The notes beneath the pieces were generated by a model. It was not told the origin of the DNA. It ran no database searches and was given only the letters and a program-made list of their open reading frames with translations. The translations under genes were made by a program, and so were the position numbers. This document shows, in pieces, positions 1 through 7,859 of a stretch of 64,000 nt of DNA (position 1 is the first letter of the stretch; each line of letters starts with the position of its first letter). The DNA is from Brevibacterium antiquum (lineage in GTDB: Bacteria > Actinomycetota > Actinomycetes > Actinomycetales > Brevibacteriaceae). The stretch spans positions 217,258 to 281,257 of the forward strand of contig NZ_JABASX010000007.1 in assembly GCF_016107655.1 (NCBI RefSeq), given 5' to 3'.

Positions 1-1080
1 CTCACGGCCTTCTTCGGTATCCTCTTCCTCCTGCCCTATCTTCAGTTGCAGATCACCGGACTCGGCATCGTCATCTCGGTCGCGACCGGCGGTGAGATCA
101 ACGAGAACTACGCGATCGTCCTCTCTTTCGTCCTCGTCATCGGCTTCGTGCTGTGGTCGGGAATCCGGGGAGTTGCGCTGACGTCCTACCTCAAAGACGT
201 GCTGATGATCGTCGTCGTCCTGGGCCTGACCTTCATCATTCCCTTCCACTTCCGCGGTGGACTCGATTTCGGTGTCGAGGAGGTTATCGACTCCATGCCC
301 GAGCTTCTCTCGGTGCAACCAGGTGAGACGGGCGTCGCTTGGGTCGTCTCGAGCATGGCGATCAGCATGATCGGTGTGATGTTCTACTCACTGCCCCACA
401 CCTGGCCTGCACTGCTGTCGGGACGGAGCGAGAAAGTCGTGCGCCGGAACCTCATCTATCTGCCCGTCTACAACATGCTCGCCTGCATCCCGATGCTGCT
501 GGGCTACACTGCGATCCTCGCGTTCGGCCTCAGCCAGGATGGCGATCTGGCCATGCTGAAGATGGCGGCAGCTTCGCTGCCCGACTGGTTGACCGGCATC
601 GTCCTCGTCGCCGCGGCATCGACGGCGATGGTTCCCGGAGCCGCTCTGCTCAACGCCATCGCGCCGTTGGCCGTGCAGAACGTCTTCATGATCAAGGACG
701 ACAGCAAGAAGATCGCCTACAACCGAATCTTCGTCATCGTCTTCGGGCTCGGCGCCCTCCTCCTCGCGCTGACGATGCCGAGCCTGCTGGGCATGATGCT
801 CCTCCTGACGTTCAGCGGTTCGACACAGATGGTCCCGGGCATCCTCGGCGCGGTGATCCCCAAGATCACGCTGCACAAGGCTTCGGTCATCAGCGGCCTG
901 TGCTCGGGGCTGTTCATCGTCCTGTTGTTCACCTTCTCGCCGATCCACGGCCCGAACATCAACGAAGGGATCAGCGGTCTGGCCGTCAACCTCGTCGTGC
1001 TGGCCGTCGTCGAGTTTGCCATCCGAGTGAACCGGCCGCGGCCCTCTGTGATGCCTGAACCAGCTGAAGAAGTTGTCTGA
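1..1080 (+). CDS. Sodium:solute symporter (SSS family), C-terminal part
   Basis: The frame is open from the first base, so the gene starts upstream of the window and about 359 residues are seen. The protein is almost entirely hydrophobic, with roughly nine membrane segments. The order of helices and the segments LTAFFGILFLLPYLQLQITG and SGSTQMVPGILGAVIP are typical of the middle and C-terminal part of Na+:solute symporters (relatives of acetate, pantothenate and proline carriers). It would bring a small organic acid or similar solute across the cytoplasmic membrane with sodium. The substrate cannot be read from the sequence. It converges on the acyl-CoA ligase gene. In the P. putida lva operon a symporter of this family accompanies a comparable gene set, so a role in uptake for the block at 1.3-12.9 kb is plausible. 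Confidence 0.85.
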   Translation, partial: LTAFFGILFLLPYLQLQITGLGIVISVATGGEINENYAIVLSFVLVIGFVLWSGIRGVALTSYLKDVLMIVVVLGLTFIIPFHFRGGLDFGVEEVIDSMPELLSVQPGETGVAWVVSSMAISMIGVMFYSLPHTWPALLSGRSEKVVRRNLIYLPVYNMLACIPMLLGYTAILAFGLSQDGDLAMLKMAAASLPDWLTGIVLVAAASTAMVPGAALLNAIAPLAVQNVFMIKDDSKKIAYNRIFVIVFGLGALLLALTMPSLLGMMLLLTFSGSTQMVPGILGAVIPKITLHKASVISGLCSGLFIVLLFTFSPIHGPNINEGISGLAVNLVVLAVVEFAIRVNRPRPSVMPEPAEEVV

Positions 1081-1146
1081 ACTCGCTTCCTCCACCACAC
1101 GGCATCGGGTGTCTTCTTACGGATGAGAGGGGTGGGATCATAGCAC

Positions 1147-1260
1147 CTAGGCTTGGAGGGCTGATTTGGAGATACCGAGGTCGGCGCAGACCTGCTTCTG
1201 GGTCATCCCCTCGTCGAGGAGATCGATTGTCGCCTGGCCTTGCGGCTTTGCTATTTCGGC
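1147..1260 (-). pseudogene. Remnant of IS3-type transposase OrfA (helix-turn-helix part)
   Basis: The minus strand reads GQATIDLLDEGMTQKQV followed by CADLGISKSALQA and a stop. This is the style of the helix-turn-helix at the start of IS3-family OrfA proteins. No start codon, no rest of OrfA, no OrfB and no terminal inverted repeats are visible, so only about 37 codons of an old insertion survive. It lies between the convergent symporter and acyl-CoA ligase genes. The short length means that a regulator fragment cannot be ruled out. Confidence 0.5.
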
Positions 1261-1268
1261 GCCTGCAA

Positions 1269-2804
1269 TCAAGTCGCCCTCGTGTACATCTTCACGATCT
1301 CCCGCTTGAGGATCTTGCCGCTGGGTCCCTTCGGCAGCTCCTCTACGAACTCGATGATCCGCGGGATCTTGTAGGCGGCCAGATTCTCTCGGGCGAACCT
1401 TTCCACCTCTGCCGCGTCGAGGTGGGCGCCGGGGGATAGGGCGATGACAGCGGTGACCTGTTGTCCGTACTTCTCATCCGGTGTTCCGACCACGCTGGCC
1501 TGAGCGATTCCCGGAATCTCGTAGAGGACCTCTTCCACCTCACGCGGGTAGATGTTGTACCCGCCGTGGATGATGAGGTCCTTGATCCGATCGACGATGA
1601 AGAGATACCCGTCGTCATCCAACTTGCCAAGATCTCCTGTGCGGAACCAGCCCTCGTCATCGAGCACCTCGGCGGTGGCCTCGGGTTTCTTCCAATACCC
1701 GAGCATGACCGCCGGACCACGCAGCACCACCTCGCCGACCTCACCGGCGGGAAGCGATGCGCCGTCGACGTCGATGACCTTCACCTCGAAACCGGGGGTG
1801 GGCAGGCCGACACTTCCGACCTTCCTCGTCCCGAACAGCGGGTTGAACGTTCCCAGACCGGCCGTCTCCGTCAGCCCGTACCCTTCAGCAACAGGGGCAG
1901 AGAAGCGCGCTTCGACCTTGCGGATCACCTCTCCGGCGATCGCGGCTCCGCCCGAGCTCACGAGACGCAGGTTCGGCGTCGCGGCCTCATCAGCATTCGT
2001 CAGCACCGACATCCACATGGTGGGCACACCCGAGATGATGGAGATTTCGTCCTTCGCCAGAGCGTCGACGAAGGCCTGCGGGTCCCACCGCGGGAAGAGC
2101 GTGAGAGGTGCGCCCGCGCTCAGTGCGGGCAGTGCCATGTCGGCCAGTCCGAAGACATGGAACAGCGGCAGTCCAGTCGCGGAGCGGTCCTCCGGGGAGG
2201 TCTGGGTCATCTCCTTGACGATGTCCGTCGTCGCGATGAAATTTCCCAACGAGAGCATGGCGCCCTTCGGCTTGCCGGTGGTGCCAGATGTGTAGAGCAG
2301 GGCGGCAAGATCGTCCCACTCGAACTCGACACGATCGAAGTCAGCCGCAGCGTGATCTCCCAACTGAAGGATCGGGCCCTCAATGCCGACCAGCGGCAGG
2401 GTGTCGAAGCCGATGTGTTTTTCGCCCGCAGCGAGTCGTCCTGGCTCCGCCATGGCCGGGTGGGCCACGAGGCGACGGGCTTCTGAGTCCTCGAGGATGT
2501 ACACGAGCTCCCGGGCCGTCGACAGTGGGTTGACGGCCACGACAGCCAGCCCGGCGGCATGAGCGCCGAGGAACTCGATGAGAAACTCCGGGCAGGACGG
2601 CGCGATGAGCACTGTCCGATCACCCGGGCACAGCCCAGCTGCACGGTAGCGATCACGGGCTGCCCCGATCTCTGCGAGGAAGCGCAGCTGAGACAGCGAG
2701 ACCCGGTCGGGGCCAGGGGGAGGGCGCACTGCGACGGAATCAGGGATGGCTTCCGCCCAGGGGACAAGCAGATCGAGGATTGACGTGCGCAGGGTCGCGG
2801 CCAT
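1269..2804 (-). CDS. Acyl-CoA ligase (AMP-forming, class I adenylate-forming enzyme)
   Basis: 511 residues, full length for the family. It activates a carboxylic acid to its acyl-CoA through an acyl-adenylate. Visible motifs are the phosphate loop YTSGTTGKPKG at 171-181, YGLTETAG, the hinge region GWFRTGDLG and DRIKDLIIHGGYNIYP, and the catalytic lysine in GPSGK (Lys497). The start ATG is preceded by AAGGAG. The substrate is not evident; the body resembles fatty-acid and aromatic-acid ligases equally. It is transcribed divergently from the SDR at 2963, across a palindrome that recurs at two other promoters of the block. In the proposed pathway it would activate the hydroxy acid released by the hydrolase at 5286-6245 and corresponds in role to LvaE of the levulinate pathway. 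Confidence 0.88.
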   Translation of the reverse strand: MAATLRTSILDLLVPWAEAIPDSVAVRPPPGPDRVSLSQLRFLAEIGAARDRYRAAGLCPGDRTVLIAPSCPEFLIEFLGAHAAGLAVVAVNPLSTARELVYILEDSEARRLVAHPAMAEPGRLAAGEKHIGFDTLPLVGIEGPILQLGDHAAADFDRVEFEWDDLAALLYTSGTTGKPKGAMLSLGNFIATTDIVKEMTQTSPEDRSATGLPLFHVFGLADMALPALSAGAPLTLFPRWDPQAFVDALAKDEISIISGVPTMWMSVLTNADEAATPNLRLVSSGGAAIAGEVIRKVEARFSAPVAEGYGLTETAGLGTFNPLFGTRKVGSVGLPTPGFEVKVIDVDGASLPAGEVGEVVLRGPAVMLGYWKKPEATAEVLDDEGWFRTGDLGKLDDDGYLFIVDRIKDLIIHGGYNIYPREVEEVLYEIPGIAQASVVGTPDEKYGQQVTAVIALSPGAHLDAAEVERFARENLAAYKIPRIIEFVEELPKGPSGKILKREIVKMYTRAT

Positions 2805-2880
2805 GAGACTCCTTCAGATCGCAACGATGCAGGCCCGGGCCCGCGCTGGGTCAGGTGCCGATCATCGTCGATCTATTTAC

Positions 2881-2902
2881 TTGAAACTGAGTGCAGGTTC
2901 AA
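2881..2902. promoter_or_regulatory. Candidate operator, copy 1 of the shared palindrome
   Basis: Outer arms TTGAA and TTCAA enclose inner CTG and CAG; 8 of 11 base pairs of the dyad are symmetrical. It sits between the divergent acyl-CoA ligase and SDR genes. The bases just after it, CTATAG, give a plausible -10 element (TATAGAT) for the rightward SDR gene, so a bound repressor would cover the promoter. Copies 2 and 3 lie at 6342 and 6938. The binding protein is not known; the TetR-family protein at 11221 is the nearest candidate. Confidence 0.6.
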
Positions 2903-2962
2903 CTATAGATGGGTGTGGCCCCGCACACAATGAGGTGAGGTCATTTTGCGGAGAGGGAGACG

Positions 2963-3772
2963 ATGGAGCTCAAAGGACGGAACGCAATAGTCACCGGTGC
3001 GGCCGGAGGGATCGGTGCCGCGGTTGCGGCGGCACTGCATGAGCGCGGGGCGCGAGTGCTCCTCGCCGACCTCGCCGAGGAGGCCGCAGAGACCGCGGCA
3101 CAGCTGGGGCAGCTGCACTGGATAGGGGATGTCTCCTCGGCAAGCGGGGTGACCGAGCTGGTGGACACGGCCGAGCGCGAACTTGGCCAGGTCGATCTCT
3201 ACTTCGCCAATGCCGGGATCACCGGAGTCACCGGTCTCGGTGGTGACGATGACTGGGACCGGATCATCGACGTCAATCTGCGTGCCCACATCCGCGCAGC
3301 CGAACGCCTTGTGCCGACGTGGACGGCTCGTGGGGAAGGATATTTCGTCGCCACCGCCTCGGCGGCGGGACTGCTCACTCAGATCGGATCGGCCGGATAC
3401 TCGGTGACCAAGCACGCAGCCCTTGCCTTCGCAGAATGGCTGTCCGTGACCTATGGCGACGAGGGGCTGCGCGTGTCCGTGCTCGCCCCCATGGGTGTGA
3501 ACACGAAGATCCTGTGGGGCGAGGATCCAGGGGACGTCACCGGCACAGCCCTGACCGGACAGCGAGCAGTCGCCGAGGCGGGCAATGTCCTTGAGCCTGC
3601 CGAGGTGGCCACGACCGTGATGGCCGCCATCGAAGCCGAGAACTTCCTCATCCTGCCCCATCCCGAGGTCCTCGACATGTACCGCATGAAGGGATCGGAC
3701 TACGATCGCTGGATCCGCGGCATGCGCCGCTACCAGGCGAAGCTGCAGGGCACCTCGGCTGCAGGCCGCTGA
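2963..3772 (+). CDS. Short-chain dehydrogenase/reductase
   Basis: 269 residues with a Rossmann fold. The nucleotide-binding motif TGAAGGIG is at 11-18, NAG at 83-85, and the catalytic Ser133, Tyr146 and Lys150 (YSVTK) are all present, so the enzyme should be active on an alcohol/ketone pair with NAD(P). The ATG follows a good GAGGGAG ribosome site. It is single, divergent from the acyl-CoA ligase, and lies behind the shared operator. In the proposed pathway it could interconvert keto- and hydroxy-acyl-CoA, the role LvaD has for levulinyl-CoA, or act later in beta-oxidation. The exact substrate cannot be deduced. Confidence 0.85.
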   Translation: MELKGRNAIVTGAAGGIGAAVAAALHERGARVLLADLAEEAAETAAQLGQLHWIGDVSSASGVTELVDTAERELGQVDLYFANAGITGVTGLGGDDDWDRIIDVNLRAHIRAAERLVPTWTARGEGYFVATASAAGLLTQIGSAGYSVTKHAALAFAEWLSVTYGDEGLRVSVLAPMGVNTKILWGEDPGDVTGTALTGQRAVAEAGNVLEPAEVATTVMAAIEAENFLILPHPEVLDMYRMKGSDYDRWIRGMRRYQAKLQGTSAAGR

Positions 3773-3786
3773 TGAAACGATTGAAT

Positions 3787-3805
3787 GGCAGGGAAAGTCC
3801 CTGCC
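3787..3805. terminator. Hairpin between convergent genes
   Basis: Perfect 8-bp arms GGCAGGGA and TCCCTGCC around a 3-nt loop, extended outward by TTGA/TCAA. It lies between the stop of the SDR and the stop of the convergent MFS gene, so it can serve both. There is no clear T tract, which is common in this GC range. Confidence 0.6.
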
Positions 3806-3861
3806 GCTCAATGTGTGCTTGGGTCCTCGAGTGGTCTTGATTCTTCAGACGGCTTTAACTC

Positions 3862-5259
3862 TCAGTCCGCGGAGCCTGCAACGCTGTTGGCACGCAGATG
3901 TTCGCCGGGAACGGCTGTCGGGGACTGCCTGACTGCCTTGGGGTTCGTCTCCTTCAGCGCGATGGCACACCCGACCGTGAGAACCGCCATCGCACACACG
4001 AACAGGGTGATGCCCAGAGTTGAGCCATCCATTTCGGAGATCAGCCACGTCATCACGATGGGTGTTGAGCCCGACACGATGATCGCGTTGAGCTGATAGG
4101 CCAGCGACACCGAGGAGAAGCGGATCTGCGGTGCGAACAGTTCACCGAAATACGAGGCGACCGGAGCATAGACGAGCGACTGGAAGATGGCGGCAACGCT
4201 GACCGCGATCGTGAACATGGCCATGTTCGCTGCGTTGATGAGGGCGAAGTAGGGGAACGCCCAGATGAGAATCCCGACTCCGCCGATGATGATGACCGGT
4301 CGACGTCCGATCCTGTCGGCCAACCTGCCGCCGAGCAGAGTCACCGGGATCGCGACCACAGTGGAGAGCATGGCTGCAATGAGCATGCTGTTGTAATCCA
4401 TGCCGAGGTACGTCGTCCCGTAGGACAGGGCGCCGGCGATCGTGATGTAGAAGACGCAGTTCGTGGCCGACAGTGTGCCAGAGGCGAGCAGGATCGTCTT
4501 CCACTGCGACTTCACTGCCTGCCACAGCGGAGCACGCACGACGGCAGGTTTGTTCGCCGAGACTTCGTGCTTGAGCGCTTCGAACTCCGGGGAGTCCTCG
4601 ATCTTGAGCTGGATGTACATGACAACCGGCACGAGCAGTGCTGTGGCCCAGAACGGGACCCGCCATCCCCACGAGACGAAGGCCTCATGGCTGATGGAGG
4701 TAGAGACGATGACGAAGACGAGGTTGCCCAGCAAGGCTCCGCAGGGGACGCCGACCTGCATGAACGAGCCCGAGAATGCACGATGCTTGGGCCCGGCTGA
4801 TTCGCTGAGCAGGAGCGCAAGGCCACCCCACTGTGCCCCACAGGCGATGCCCTGGAGGAACCGGCACGTCACGAGCAGAATCGGTGCGACGAGGCCGATG
4901 CTCCCGGTCGAGGGCAGACATCCGATGGCGAACGTGAAGATCGCCATTCCCAGCAGAGAGATGACGACCATGGGTTTGCGGCCGAGCTTGTCGCCGTAGT
5001 TGCCGGCGAGCAGACCGCCGATCGGGCGGGCGATGAAACCTGTGGCAAAGGTGGAGAACGACAGGAGCACACCGTTGATGCCTTCCGCATCGGGAAAGAA
5101 CACGTGTGGGAAGACGAGGGCGGCGGCGGTGCCGTAGAGGAAGAAGTCGTACCACTCGATCGATGAGCCGATGAGTCCGGCCGCGCGGAGGCGTCCGTGC
5201 TTTCCGGCGTGGGACTTGGGGTTGCTGCGATCCAGGCTGGTGGTGGAGTTCGGGGGCAT
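3862..5259 (-). CDS. MFS transporter, metabolite:H+ symporter (MHS) subfamily
   Basis: 465 residues from the ATG at 5259, which follows AAAGGAC; the frame stays open upstream, but into the preceding gene. Twelve membrane segments are apparent. The segment SSIEWYDFFLYGTAAALVF near the N-terminus and GGLLAGNYGDKLGRKP between helices 2 and 3 are hallmarks of the MHS subfamily, which includes the citrate, alpha-ketoglutarate, shikimate and proline/betaine carriers. It probably imports an organic acid with protons. It starts 26 bp after the phosphotriesterase-like gene and is surely co-transcribed with it, which suggests that it carries the hydrolase substrate or product. Confidence 0.87.
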   Translation of the reverse strand: MPPNSTTSLDRSNPKSHAGKHGRLRAAGLIGSSIEWYDFFLYGTAAALVFPHVFFPDAEGINGVLLSFSTFATGFIARPIGGLLAGNYGDKLGRKPMVVISLLGMAIFTFAIGCLPSTGSIGLVAPILLVTCRFLQGIACGAQWGGLALLLSESAGPKHRAFSGSFMQVGVPCGALLGNLVFVIVSTSISHEAFVSWGWRVPFWATALLVPVVMYIQLKIEDSPEFEALKHEVSANKPAVVRAPLWQAVKSQWKTILLASGTLSATNCVFYITIAGALSYGTTYLGMDYNSMLIAAMLSTVVAIPVTLLGGRLADRIGRRPVIIIGGVGILIWAFPYFALINAANMAMFTIAVSVAAIFQSLVYAPVASYFGELFAPQIRFSSVSLAYQLNAIIVSGSTPIVMTWLISEMDGSTLGITLFVCAMAVLTVGCAIALKETNPKAVRQSPTAVPGEHLRANSVAGSAD

Positions 5260-5285
5260 GCGAAGTCCTTTGCTCGGTGGGAATG

Positions 5286-6245
5286 TCACTCGAAATAGCG
5301 GCGTGGATTCTTCACCAGCATCGTGTCGACGTCGTCCTCGCTCACGCCGCGCGCCAGCAGTATTGGAATGACGTCGTCTGGGATGTGACGGAAATGCCAG
5401 TTGGGCTGGATCTGCGTCTTCTCCTCCTGCGAGAGGTAGTCGATGTAGCACGATGCGTCGTGAGCCAGAGTGATCTTCTCGGCGTAGCCGCGGCGGACAA
5501 GTTCGACGATCGTGTCGATGCGCTTGTCCGTCGGCAGGTACACGTCGAGGCCGAATCGGTCCATGCCCAAAAATGACCCATTGTCAGCCAGTTTCATCAG
5601 GTAGTCGAGATCCGTCGAATCACCTGAATGCCCGATGACCACCTTGCTCAGATCCGCGCCCTCTTCCTTGAGCACCTGCTGCGCGACGAGCCCGGATTCC
5701 GTGTGCGGATTGGTGTGAACGGTGATCGGGGCGCCCGTCTGGGCATTCGCCTGTCCGACCGCGCGCATGGCCCGCTCCACCCCGGTGGTCAGCCCCGGTG
5801 CCTCGATGGCGCATTTGAGGAACGCCGCCTTGACGCCGGTGCCCGCGATCCCGTCCTCGATGTCGCTGACGAACAGGCCGACGAGGGGCTCGGGTTCATC
5901 GATGAGGAGGCCGGGTCCGCGGACATCGAAACGGTGTGGCAGGTCCGTGTATGTGTAGAGGCCGGTGGCCACGACGATGGTGATGTCGGTCTGCTCGGCG
6001 ACTTTTTGGATGCGCGGAATGAAGCGACCGAGCCCGACGACCGTGGGGTCGAAGATCGTGTCGATTCCTGCACTCTTGAGGTCGTTGAGCTTGGTCACGG
6101 CGTCCGCGATCTTCTCTTCCTCATCCCATGTGGAGTCGTAGTTCTGCCGCATCTCCTCGCTGAGGACGAAGACATGTTCATGGACAAGGGTCCTGCCGAG
6201 GCTGCTGCTGTCGATGGTGCCGGTGACGGTCTGCACTTCTGCCAT
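5286..6245 (-). CDS. Phosphotriesterase-family metal hydrolase, probable lactonase
   Basis: 319 residues from the ATG at 6245, chosen for the upstream AAGGAGC. The complete binuclear metal centre of the amidohydrolase/phosphotriesterase family is visible: His22 and His24 (HEH), bridging Lys143, His176 in VHTNPH, His205 in IGHSGD and Asp262 in LAHDAS. Family members are mostly lactonases or esterases; true phosphotriesterase activity is a rare side reaction. It is cytoplasmic, with no signal peptide. It is the first gene of a two-gene unit with the MHS transporter and is divergent from maoC across copy 2 of the shared operator. I infer ring opening of a lactone to a hydroxy acid, which the CoA ligase nearby could then activate. 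Confidence 0.83.
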   Translation of the reverse strand: MAEVQTVTGTIDSSSLGRTLVHEHVFVLSEEMRQNYDSTWDEEEKIADAVTKLNDLKSAGIDTIFDPTVVGLGRFIPRIQKVAEQTDITIVVATGLYTYTDLPHRFDVRGPGLLIDEPEPLVGLFVSDIEDGIAGTGVKAAFLKCAIEAPGLTTGVERAMRAVGQANAQTGAPITVHTNPHTESGLVAQQVLKEEGADLSKVVIGHSGDSTDLDYLMKLADNGSFLGMDRFGLDVYLPTDKRIDTIVELVRRGYAEKITLAHDASCYIDYLSQEEKTQIQPNWHFRHIPDDVIPILLARGVSEDDVDTMLVKNPRRYFE

Positions 6246-6341
6246 GGTGCTGCTCCTTCGCATACGTAGCTCGGCCGTGTGGTCGGCGCCGATGCCATTT
6301 GAAGTGATGCGGCTCACACGGCTAGTCTTACGCTATCGAAC

Positions 6342-6363
6342 ATGAAGTCAATTTCAAGTTCAG
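6342..6363. promoter_or_regulatory. Candidate operator, copy 2 of the shared palindrome
   Basis: Weaker copy of the motif: ATGAA and TTCAG as outer arms with TCAA repeated inside. It lies in the divergent region between the hydrolase (start 6245) and maoC (start 6424). It matches the consensus TTGAA-n-TTGA-nn-TCAA-n-TTCAA at 14 of 18 defined positions. By position it could control both directions. Confidence 0.5.
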
Positions 6364-6423
6364 CTTCGCAATTCCCCATTCTGCGCTCGCCCTCACCGCG
6401 CTGCGCCCACCGAAAGGCAGACA

Positions 6424-6903
6424 ATGACCACTCCCATCCGCCCCACCTCGATCTCCGACCTCGAAGCGCTCGTTGGCCAAGAGCTCGGCCCGACCAGCTG
6501 GCATGTGCTGGTCCAAGACGACATCAATTCTTTTGCTGACCTGACGAATGATCATCAGTGGATCCATGTCGATGAGGAGCGCGCGGCGGCGGGGCCCTTC
6601 GGTGGGACGATCGGTCACGGCCTGTTCACGCTCTCGCTGGGACCGGCCTTCATGGAGGAGCTGATGGCCTTCGACGGCTTCGCCCACAGCCTCAACTACG
6701 GATACGGGAAGGTCCGATTCCCGAATCCTCGTCCCGTGGGCTCGCGTGTGCGCATGCGTGCCACCGTCACCGAGGTGGAGCGACGTAAGACCGGCTCCGC
6801 GCAGATCACGACGACTCAGGTCTTCGAGGCCGAAGGCATCGAGAAGCCTGTCTGCGTAGCCGAATCGATCGGATTCTTCACCGAGCACGGCGCTGAGGTC
6901 TGA
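6424..6903 (+). CDS. MaoC-family (R)-specific enoyl-CoA hydratase
   Basis: 159 residues, single hot-dog domain. The hydratase-2 motif is present: FADLTNDHQWIHVD carries the catalytic Asp43 and His48, followed by GGTIGHG around residue 60. It would hydrate a trans-2-enoyl-CoA. Length is normal. It begins after AAAGG and is the single gene to the right of the divergent promoter region that also drives the hydrolase-transporter pair. In the proposed pathway it would handle the enoyl-CoA formed after the acyl-CoA dehydrogenase-like step. Confidence 0.85.
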   Translation: MTTPIRPTSISDLEALVGQELGPTSWHVLVQDDINSFADLTNDHQWIHVDEERAAAGPFGGTIGHGLFTLSLGPAFMEELMAFDGFAHSLNYGYGKVRFPNPRPVGSRVRMRATVTEVERRKTGSAQITTTQVFEAEGIEKPVCVAESIGFFTEHGAEV

Positions 6904-6937
6904 GAGTCGAGGCGTCGAGCGACGGGATGTCAGACTA

Positions 6938-6959
6938 TTGAAGTTGAGGTCAAGTTCAA
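6938..6959. promoter_or_regulatory. Candidate operator, copy 3 (best) of the shared palindrome
   Basis: Left half TTGAAGTTGAG and right half GTCAAGTTCAA: 9 of 11 base pairs are symmetrical. The right arm is followed by CTATGG, as copy 1 is followed by CTATAG, so the operator overlaps the likely -10 region in both. It lies 70 bp before the SDR that opens the five-gene run to 11168 and the regulator after it. Confidence 0.65.
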
Positions 6960-7029
6960 CTATGGTCGGAGCATACTCACAGACGAGAGCGACGGGCCCG
7001 AACCGTCCACCCCGAACGAAGGATTCCGA

Positions 7030-7830
7030 ATGACGACGTCACCCACCATGAACATGTCAACACTGTTCAACTTGGAAGGACGATGCGCACTCATCACCGG
7101 CGGTTCACGCGGCATCGGCCGAATGATCGCCGAAGGCTTCGTCCAACTCGGCGTGCGCGTCTACATCACGGCCCGCAAAGCAGAGGAATGCGACGCAGCG
7201 GCCGCCGAAATGTCTGAGCAGGGAAGCTGCACCTCGATCCCCGGCGACATCTCAACGACGGAGGGACTCGCATCTGTCGTCTCCCGACTCCGCGAGCATG
7301 AGTCGACGTTGGACATCCTTGTCAACAACGCCGGAGCCGCCTGGGGTGCACCCTTCGCCGAGTTCCCGGAAGACGGCTGGGACAAGGTCATGGACCTCAA
7401 CCTCAAGGCATTGTTCTTCCTCACCCAGCAACTCGCCCCCGAACTGCGCGCCGCCGCTGCCAGCGGGGACCACCTCGCCAAGGTCATCAACGTCGCCTCC
7501 ATCGACGGCATCCGAACGAACCCCAACGAAACGTACAGCTACCACGCCAGCAAGGCCGGGGTCATCCACCTGACCAAGCGCCTGGCCGCGCAGCTGGCAC
7601 CAGAAGGCGTGATCGTCAGCGCAATCGCACCCGGAGCATTCCCCTCACGGATGAACAAGGTGGCCCGCGACCACGGAGACGAATTGCAGCAGCGCATCCC
7701 TGCCGGGCGCATCGGCGGGCCAGAAGACATGGCCGGAGTCGCGACCTATCTCGCCTCACGCGCCGGTGACTACGTCGTCGGCGACACAATCGTCGTCGAT
7801 GGCGGCGTCGTCGCATCGGCTGGACTCTAG
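7030..7830 (+). CDS. Short-chain dehydrogenase/reductase
   Basis: 266 residues, classical SDR. TGGSRGIG at 23-30, NNAG at 99-102, Ser157, Tyr171 and Lys175 of the active site are present. The layout, including the short insertion around residues 140-150, resembles rhlG/FabG-like 3-oxoacyl reductases. It is the first gene of a run continuing with the quinone-oxidoreductase-like gene 29 bp later, then the acyl-CoA dehydrogenase and the kinase. Copy 3 of the shared operator lies upstream. Likely a hydroxyacyl-CoA dehydrogenase or ketoacyl-CoA reductase of this pathway; the substrate is unknown. Confidence 0.85.
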   Translation: MTTSPTMNMSTLFNLEGRCALITGGSRGIGRMIAEGFVQLGVRVYITARKAEECDAAAAEMSEQGSCTSIPGDISTTEGLASVVSRLREHESTLDILVNNAGAAWGAPFAEFPEDGWDKVMDLNLKALFFLTQQLAPELRAAAASGDHLAKVINVASIDGIRTNPNETYSYHASKAGVIHLTKRLAAQLAPEGVIVSAIAPGAFPSRMNKVARDHGDELQQRIPAGRIGGPEDMAGVATYLASRAGDYVVGDTIVVDGGVVASAGL

Positions 7831-7859
7831 GACAAACCGAACAAGGAAGACACAACATT

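Noticed and set aside
1461..2486. 341-codon plus-strand frame
   Set aside because: Shadow of the acyl-CoA ligase, which has all its motifs on the other strand.
5286..6245. Organophosphate hydrolase
   Set aside because: The metal site fits the whole phosphotriesterase family, most of which are lactonases; nothing points to organophosphates.
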